A stretch of 64,000 bases of DNA from Sporosarcina sp. P2 (GTDB lineage: Bacteria; Bacillota; Bacilli; Bacillales_A; Planococcaceae). The DNA lies in the NCBI RefSeq assembly GCF_002743255.1, contig NZ_PDYY01000004.1, positions 186,001 through 250,000 on the forward strand. The letters run 5' to 3'. Positions 58,472 to 64,000 of the stretch are shown in pieces. Position 1 is the stretch's first letter; each line of letters opens with the position of its first letter. Under the pieces are notes generated by a model. That model made no database searches. It was given only the letters and a program-made list of their open reading frames with translations, and was not told the origin of the DNA. The position numbers and the translations under genes were made by a program.

Positions 58472-60866
58472 CAGTCGGCTCCTTTCTCGATACACGCAAA
58501 CGAATCATACCAAGTACCGCGATCCCTGCAATAGCGAGTACCGCGATCTCAAATAATGTATCAAATCCACGGTAATCTACAAGAATGACGTTGACGATAT
58601 TTCCGCCAGCTGCTTCTGTCTTGACCGTATCTTTATAGTATTGAGAAATTGAAGGAATCATTTTTTGTGAGTGGCTGGATAGGGCGACCAATGTCACCAT
58701 TACGCCTACACTCAATGAAACAATCAAATTAACCATTTTATTGCGTTTCGTTTCCCCGTGCGTACTGAGTGCCGGCAAATGTTTGAATGCCAGCAAGAAC
58801 AACGCAACGGATACTGTCTCGATGACAAGTTGTGTTAGTGCTAAGTCAGGCGCTTTGAAAATAACGAAGAATAGCGCGACAGAATACCCGACACCGCCAA
58901 GCGCGATGATCGCAGCAAGACGAGACTTCGCAAACACCACAAATCCTACAGATAAAATCAACACGATAGCATTGAGTGATCCATATAAAGTAATCGCTGC
59001 AAAACTGTTCATATCAAGAACGAATGCGTCTTTGATAAACAACAGCGCGATGATCGTAACAGACATAAATGCGAACATATACAATAAGTAGGTCCGGATC
59101 TTACCTGTCATATAAAGACGGGAAACCCGATTCAATCCTTTTTCACTTCCGCGCATCATCGCATCATAGCCGTTATTCAGCGATAGACTGTCAGGCTGCA
59201 TACGATAAAGCGGTTGCCATTTCGGAATGGTTAGATAGAGTAACGTACCGAATGCGACGATACCAATTGTCAGCCATAAACCAGCAGCCCCAAAACCATG
59301 CCATGCTTTGACATGAATATCGATAGCGGACGGATTTGCGTACAAAGTTGGTTGAATCGCCATAACGGCCGGTTTAATTATCCACTTACCGACGACATTC
59401 GGGATGAAGAACACTAGAATGACGATGGATGCCAAAATCATAGGCGAAATTAACATACCAATCGGTGCTTCATGTGGCTGTTTCGGCAATTGATCCAATT
59501 TCTTCTGTCCTATAAATGTTTTTAAAACAAAATACATACTGTACGTAAACGTAAACACGCTGGCAATCCAAGCGACGATCGGGAACAGTATCCCCCATGT
59601 ATCGAAGTTGAATAATTCGAAGTGTCGAAGCGCTACCATAGATTCCAAAAACATCTCTTTACTCAAGAATCCACTAAATGGTGGCAAACCAGCCATAGAT
59701 AATGAACCAATCGCGGCAACAGTAAAGCTGATCGGCATAACGCTCATTAATCCACCGAGCTTACGTATATCTCTGGTACCGGTTTCATGATCAATAATTC
59801 CAGCGATCATGAATAGCCCGCCTTTAAATGCGGCGTGGTTAATCAAGTGGAAGATTGCCGCATACGTCGCGAAGCCAAACACGGCTGCGGTCGCATGATA
59901 CGAGATAGCACCTGCTCCAAGTAAAGACATGATTAAACCAAGTTGACTGACTGTTGAAAATGCTAAAATCGCTTTCAAATCCGTTTGCTTTACTGCGAAG
60001 AATGAACCCCAAAACAACGTCAGCAATCCAATTCCTGTAACGAGCCAAATCCAAGTGGACGCTGAGCCGAAAATCGGCGTAAATCGTGCGACCAAATAAA
60101 TACCCGCCTTCACCATCGTCGCAGAGTGTAAATACGCACTAACTGGTGTGGGCGCTTCCATTGCATCCGGTAGCCAGATATAGAATGGAAATTGTGCGGA
60201 CTTCGTAAAGGCACCAAGCAAAAGTAAAACTAATGCCAGAGTAAAGTACGGTTGACTCACAAGTTCAGGAGCTTCTGCGATCAATTCCCTAACAGAGAAC
60301 GTTTCTCCCATGATACTGAGTAAAATGAATGCCCCGAGCATCATTAATCCACCAAACACCGTAATCATCATCGATTTTAATGCGCCAAAACGTGACTTGT
60401 CCTTGGTGTACCAGAAGCCAATCAATAAGAAGGACGAAATGGACGTTAACTCCCAGAACAAATAGAGTGTCATCGTGTTGTCAGATTGCACGACTCCGAG
60501 CATAGCGGTCATGAAAATCAGTAAGTAGACATAAAAACTACCAAGATCCTCTTTTTCCCTATCCATATAAAATACGGAGTACAATACTACTAACGAACCG
60601 ATTCCGGTGATCAATAGCGTGAATAATAAACTAAGACCATCTATGTATGAAGTAAACGCAATTCCAAGTGAAGGAATCCATTTCATTTCAGAAATAGCAT
60701 GACCACCATCCATGACTAACGGCAAAAAACTTGCGTAATAGCCAAATAACACGAGAGGTACAAGTAAAACAAACCAACCTGTATGTATTCCTTTAATTTT
60801 CTTATAAACAAAAGGAACGAGTATTGCGAAGATTACAGGTAAAAAAATCAATAACACGAATTCCAA
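58458..60866 (-). CDS. mrpA: Na+/H+ antiporter subunit MrpA
   Basis: A protein of 802 residues from a TTG at 60866, which has AAGGAGG 6 bp upstream; ATGs further up (60896, 60887) lie before that site. NuoL-like N-terminal domain (TLYLFWELTSISSFLLIGFW with the conserved Glu; SAQFPFYIWLPDAMEAPTPV with Lys region; HLINHAAFKGGLFMIAGI) and a C-terminal MrpA-specific domain (APDLALTQLVIETVSVALFL; LVDYRGFDTLFEIAVLAIAG). The seven Mrp subunits exchange cytoplasmic Na+ for H+ and support growth in alkali and salt. First gene of the operon. Confidence 0.95.
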   Translation of the reverse strand: MEFVLLIFLPVIFAILVPFVYKKIKGIHTGWFVLLVPLVLFGYYASFLPLVMDGGHAISEMKWIPSLGIAFTSYIDGLSLLFTLLITGIGSLVVLYSVFYMDREKEDLGSFYVYLLIFMTAMLGVVQSDNTMTLYLFWELTSISSFLLIGFWYTKDKSRFGALKSMMITVFGGLMMLGAFILLSIMGETFSVRELIAEAPELVSQPYFTLALVLLLLGAFTKSAQFPFYIWLPDAMEAPTPVSAYLHSATMVKAGIYLVARFTPIFGSASTWIWLVTGIGLLTLFWGSFFAVKQTDLKAILAFSTVSQLGLIMSLLGAGAISYHATAAVFGFATYAAIFHLINHAAFKGGLFMIAGIIDHETGTRDIRKLGGLMSVMPISFTVAAIGSLSMAGLPPFSGFLSKEMFLESMVALRHFELFNFDTWGILFPIVAWIASVFTFTYSMYFVLKTFIGQKKLDQLPKQPHEAPIGMLISPMILASIVILVFFIPNVVGKWIIKPAVMAIQPTLYANPSAIDIHVKAWHGFGAAGLWLTIGIVAFGTLLYLTIPKWQPLYRMQPDSLSLNNGYDAMMRGSEKGLNRVSRLYMTGKIRTYLLYMFAFMSVTIIALLFIKDAFVLDMNSFAAITLYGSLNAIVLILSVGFVVFAKSRLAAIIALGGVGYSVALFFVIFKAPDLALTQLVIETVSVALFLLAFKHLPALSTHGETKRNKMVNLIVSLSVGVMVTLVALSSHSQKMIPSISQYYKDTVKTEAAGGNIVNVILVDYRGFDTLFEIAVLAIAGIAVLGMIRLRVSRKEPTDENK

Positions 60867-61046
60867 GAGAATCCTCCTTCCAACCATGTTCTTCACTTAT
60901 TCACATTCCCGAGGCGTAAGCGTGGGCGTATTTGTTAGTATAGCGTAAAACATTTCAAATTGCATAGACGACAGTTGACCAATTATTGCTTTATTCGACT
61001 TCCTTCTTATATTATTAGAAGGGGAAAAAATTTTTTTGGGGGTATT

Positions 61047-61619
61047 ATGAAAAATCCATATTTGTTCAGCTATTTACCATTTGTCTCCGTCTTGTTATTC
61101 AGTTTGACTTTTGGCGTTTATAGCGTAGGGGAGACACTGATCCTTTTTAAGGAAATTGGTCTCTATCAAGGCATGAGGGAGTTCTTAACCGACCTTCAAT
61201 TACGCCTCTTTTTACTGACAATGTATGCTTTAGTATTCTTCATGCTATTTGCAGCTTTAAAACTGATTGCCGTCACCATTCATGAAACGGCTTTATTATT
61301 TTTCCTAAAAGAAGAAGCAGATGCATCGTATAGCGCTTCAAAATCCGGTGTGATCATTTACTTTATTGGTGCACTAGCTTCGGTAATCGGTATTCAATCT
61401 TGGAAGATGCTAGCACTGATTTTCTTCTTCACGTCTTTCGTTTACTTTATTTACGTAGTGTACAAATTAAGTCCCTTTATGCCATTGACGCACACAGTCG
61501 GTTTGATATTCTTTCAAATTATCATTTGGAGCGTCTTGGTGGCGGGACTTGTGTATATCATTTTCCGTCTATACAACGGAGTACTCGCCAGTATCCCGTT
61601 AGCCAATCCAGTGAAATAA
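61047..61619 (+). CDS. yufK: YufK-like membrane protein (DUF5366)
   Basis: A protein of 190 residues from the ATG at 61047, with GGGGGT upstream; a longer frame from 60960 has no site. About five spans; recognisable start KNPYLFSYLPFVSVLLFSLT. Divergent from mrpA as yufK is in B. subtilis, where it is of unknown function. Confidence 0.78.
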   Translation: MKNPYLFSYLPFVSVLLFSLTFGVYSVGETLILFKEIGLYQGMREFLTDLQLRLFLLTMYALVFFMLFAALKLIAVTIHETALLFFLKEEADASYSASKSGVIIYFIGALASVIGIQSWKMLALIFFFTSFVYFIYVVYKLSPFMPLTHTVGLIFFQIIIWSVLVAGLVYIIFRLYNGVLASIPLANPVK

Positions 61620-61623
61620 ATGA

Positions 61624-61664
61624 AAAAGCCTTGCAGATCTAACTAACGGACCTGGCAAGGCTTT
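61624..61664. terminator. bidirectional terminator
   Basis: AAAAGCCTTGC and GCAAGGCTTTT arms with a 19-nt loop. It overlaps the last codon of the penicillin-binding protein gene. Confidence 0.8.
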
Positions 61665-63517
61665 TATGGTCGCAATGTTGAGGAGAATGCCCGCAAATGA
61701 ATTTTTTGATCACGCAGACGCGGGATGGGTGTAGGTCTGTCATACCCAATCCAGACTGCCGACGTATAACGATCATTCATGCCGATTGTCCACAAGTCTT
61801 TAAACGAATCGGTCGTTCCTGTTTTCGCTCCGGTATAGCTCGTTGTGTAAGCTATTCCTTCGCCTGTACCGTTCACAACGACTTCTTTCATCAAGGAACG
61901 AATGCTATTGACCGTGGAAGGGGACCAAACCGCTTTTGATCTATCTTTCCATTTATACAATACCTCACCTTTACCATCCTTTACCGAGCGAATGGCATGC
62001 GGGGGCAAATACGTCCCGTCGATAAAACTCGTAGTGGCTCCGGCAAGCTCCAGTGGCGTGACACCTTTAGAAAATCCACCAAGCGCTGCAGGGTAGGAAC
62101 GGTCAGCCGCAACGATGTGTCGGAAATGAAAAGGTGCTAGATGGGAGAATGCCTCGTCGATTCCTACACGTTGCAATAAACGTACAGCTGTTGTGTTATA
62201 ACTATTTCGGAATGCTTCCCGTACCGTAGTCGTACCAAACTGATAGTGGCCGAAGTTTTTCGGACAATAACCGGCAATACAAATATTGCTACTGTTGACG
62301 GGCGTATCCGCATGATACGGCCCACTTTCGAAAAACGGTGCATAGACAAGCAATGGCTTGATTGCTGACCCTGGTTGTCGAACAGCTTGAAAAGCCCGGT
62401 TGAAGTCGGTTTTTTTATAGCCCGAACCAGCATATAAACTGATGATCTCACGCATCTCATTGTCGATGACAGCAGCTCCAGCCTGCACACCGCCTGTTCC
62501 AATCAGTGCATTCAATCGGTTTTCATCATGCTGTTGCTTGTTTGGATCAAGTGCCGTATCGATTGTCACGCCTTTGCTGGTCACTTCTTGCGTACGCCGA
62601 TTGATTTCACTCTGCCAGCGTTGTCGTTCTTCTGGCGTTTTGGCTTTAGCCATCGACACATCGAGCCCTTCCGTTTGCGCGATAAGGTCTTTCAATTCTT
62701 CTAATACATATGAACTGTACATTGGATAAAACTGTTCTTTGTTCTTAACGTTCAATTGAATGGGCAACTTACTATACTCTTCAAATTGCTCTTGTGTAAT
62801 GACTTGCTGGTCGAGCATGACTCGAAGAAGTCGTAGTTGACGTTCTTTCGTTTGATCAAAATGCTTGATCGGGTTATAAAGAGAAGGATTATTTGGAATG
62901 GCCGCCAAAAATGCAATTTCTGCCTCATGCAGTTTTTCAAGAGGCCGGCTGAAGTAGTAGCTAGCCGCACCACCGATTCCGTATACTTGATTGCCGAAGT
63001 ACATTTCATTCAGATACATTTCCAGGATTTCATCTTTTGTCGATTGTTTTTCCAACTCTGCTGCAAAGAAGAGCTCTTTGAACTTTCGTTCGTACGTTTT
63101 CTCGGTCGTTAGATGACGCATTCGCACGACTTGCTGTGTAATGGTAGAAGCGCCTTGCTGCTTAGCGTCTGCCGCTGCATTGATCGTGAAAGCTCGAATA
63201 ATCGCTGCTATATCATAACCTCGATGCTCATAAAATGTCCGGTCTTCACTTTTTAAAAATAACTGGCGCGTGAAAAACGTCACATCTTGCAAATGAATGG
63301 GTTGCCGCCATTCGGTATATTCTTCCGCAAACAATTTTCCGTTACGGTCTTTCATTTGAATAGGGGAGACCATTACAGGCGCTTCCAACTGCACTGCCTT
63401 ACGAATAGAAGCATGCAAGGTTTCCGTCTGCGCGGTTTCTGCGTAGATTTGATTTTGGATAAATAATAATAGCGGAACGCAAGCAAGCGTAATCACTAAT
63501 CCAACCGTTTGTTTCAA
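61664..63517 (-). CDS. class A penicillin-binding protein (transglycosylase/transpeptidase)
   Basis: A protein of 617 residues. An N-terminal membrane anchor (about residues 5-22) is followed by the GT51 glycosyltransferase with SEDRTFYEHRGYDIAAIIRA (catalytic Glu) and QGASTITQQVVRM, then the transpeptidase with SAIK (QPGSAIKPLLVYAP), SYN (FRNSYNTTAVRLL) and KTGT (TGAKTGTTDSFKDLW). It polymerises and crosslinks peptidoglycan. Length and lack of a C-terminal extension recall PbpF/PbpG-type enzymes, some of which act in spore formation; which one is uncertain. TTG start at 63517 after GGGGG. Confidence 0.9.
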   Translation of the reverse strand: MKQTVGLVITLACVPLLLFIQNQIYAETAQTETLHASIRKAVQLEAPVMVSPIQMKDRNGKLFAEEYTEWRQPIHLQDVTFFTRQLFLKSEDRTFYEHRGYDIAAIIRAFTINAAADAKQQGASTITQQVVRMRHLTTEKTYERKFKELFFAAELEKQSTKDEILEMYLNEMYFGNQVYGIGGAASYYFSRPLEKLHEAEIAFLAAIPNNPSLYNPIKHFDQTKERQLRLLRVMLDQQVITQEQFEEYSKLPIQLNVKNKEQFYPMYSSYVLEELKDLIAQTEGLDVSMAKAKTPEERQRWQSEINRRTQEVTSKGVTIDTALDPNKQQHDENRLNALIGTGGVQAGAAVIDNEMREIISLYAGSGYKKTDFNRAFQAVRQPGSAIKPLLVYAPFFESGPYHADTPVNSSNICIAGYCPKNFGHYQFGTTTVREAFRNSYNTTAVRLLQRVGIDEAFSHLAPFHFRHIVAADRSYPAALGGFSKGVTPLELAGATTSFIDGTYLPPHAIRSVKDGKGEVLYKWKDRSKAVWSPSTVNSIRSLMKEVVVNGTGEGIAYTTSYTGAKTGTTDSFKDLWTIGMNDRYTSAVWIGYDRPTPIPRLRDQKIHLRAFSSTLRP

Positions 63518-63597
63518 CTAACTAGCCCCCTGTACTTTCATATCGCTATAGAAAAATATAACATAACACGACACCTGTCGTCTGAATCAATAGGAAA

Positions 63598-63628
63598 TAA
63601 AAAAACGCGCTACTGAAAAGCGCGCGTG
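63598..63628 (-). terminator. terminator of the MFS transporter gene
   Basis: On the minus strand ACGCGC and GCGCGT arms are followed by TTTTTTTA. Confidence 0.8.
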
Positions 63629-63635
63629 GCTAAAT

Positions 63636-64000
63636 TTATGTGTGTTCATTCGCTTCATCTTGCCGGTCTTCTAGGAAATGTTCGAAATCCTGTGTAGGCC
63701 GTCGTACTGCCATTGACAGGAACAAATACCCGACGACGAATAATATGCCTGTCACGATGAATACGGCAGGAATCCCGATATATCCACTGACAATTCCACC
63801 AAACATCGGTCCGATAATATTACCGAGGAAACGGAAGCTGGTGTTATACCCCATGACCTCACCTTGAACTTCCAGTGGCGCTTCACGACGAACAAGCGCT
63901 GTCGTAAGTGGAATCATCCCGCCAGTTGAGATTCCAAATAAGAACCGCAATAAAACAAGTTGCCAAAGTGACGTAGCGAAAGCCTGTGGGATAATGAAGA
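63636..64000 (-). CDS. MFS transporter, C-terminal part (5' end cut by window edge)
   Basis: About 121 residues are visible, open to the right edge. The segment LLRFLFGISTGGMIPLTTAL and VRREAPLEVQGEVMGYNTSF is the second-half GxxxR..P.....G motif of drug-exporter type MFS proteins, followed by three spans and a charged tail ending DRQDEANEHT. Probably an efflux transporter; the substrate cannot be inferred. Confidence 0.85.
   Translation of the reverse strand, partial: FIIPQAFATSLWQLVLLRFLFGISTGGMIPLTTALVRREAPLEVQGEVMGYNTSFRFLGNIIGPMFGGIVSGYIGIPAVFIVTGILFVVGYLFLSMAVRRPTQDFEHFLEDRQDEANEHT

Overview
The window reads as chromosome of a spore-forming, low-to-mid GC Firmicute of the Planococcaceae, most like Sporosarcina or Lysinibacillus. 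The reasons are strong AGGAGG-type ribosome binding sites, frequent TTG and GTG starts, spore genes (a CotY/CotZ-type coat protein, a YheC/YheD-type ATP-grasp protein, YunB), and gene order closely parallel to the Bacillus subtilis yus/yur, yun/yut and mrp segments. The genus is inferred from gene content. I recognise no rRNA, tRNA, CRISPR array, phage or transposase.

Layout. 1-7.3 kb: a GMC oxidoreductase cut by the left edge with its Tat-exported small subunit, a Sco-like lipoprotein, a CapA-like protein, and a translationally coupled GlcD/DLD-type flavoenzyme plus BASS transporter. 7.5-14.5 kb: two tandem ATP-grasp enzymes followed by a CotY/CotZ-like protein, an AlkD-like glycosylase, two tandem Pro/Gly/Tyr/Gln-rich paralogues, a YpcP-type exonuclease, a C39-like protein and a thioredoxin. 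14.5-32.4 kb: fadN-fadA-fadE behind a FadR-type operator, yusI, gcvH, yusF, yusE, a SAM riboswitch with metN-metI-metQ, a dicarboxylate symporter and sufCDSUB. 32.4-35.9 kb: a MarR regulator with matching palindromes at a thioesterase and a nitronate monooxygenase, then a glutaredoxin, small membrane protein and rhodanese behind a CsoR/CstR-like operator. 36-54.8 kb: yunF-yunE-yunD-yunB, a lysine riboswitch with an NhaC-family transporter, an NSS transporter with its MetS-type small subunit, lipA, yutD, yutE, yutF, Fe-S and thiol proteins (YuzB, YuzD, NfuA-like, HesB-like), two NADH-dehydrogenase-like flavoproteins, yuiB, yuiD and leucyl aminopeptidase. 54.8-64 kb: a Gly/Tyr-rich small protein, the seven-gene mrpABCDEFG Na+/H+ antiporter operon on the minus strand, yufK, a class A penicillin-binding protein, and an MFS transporter cut by the right edge.

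Together this is mostly housekeeping metabolism: fatty-acid oxidation, Fe-S assembly, lipoate and glycine cleavage, methionine and lysine uptake, sodium homeostasis and respiratory NADH oxidation. Much of its regulation is legible: SAM and lysine riboswitches and FadR-, Rex-, MarR- and CsoR/CstR-like sites.

The least explained material is intergenic. (1) Two tandem ~100-nt units between the SAM riboswitch terminator and metN share invariant internal-loop sequences inside stems that differ by compensating changes. (2) A second family of ~115-130 bp imperfect palindromes has three copies plus a fragment. (3) Degenerate tandem repeats of exact 21-bp period occur at two distant sites. The best protein candidate for an undescribed pathway is the double ATP-grasp/spore-coat cluster at 7.5-10.3 kb.
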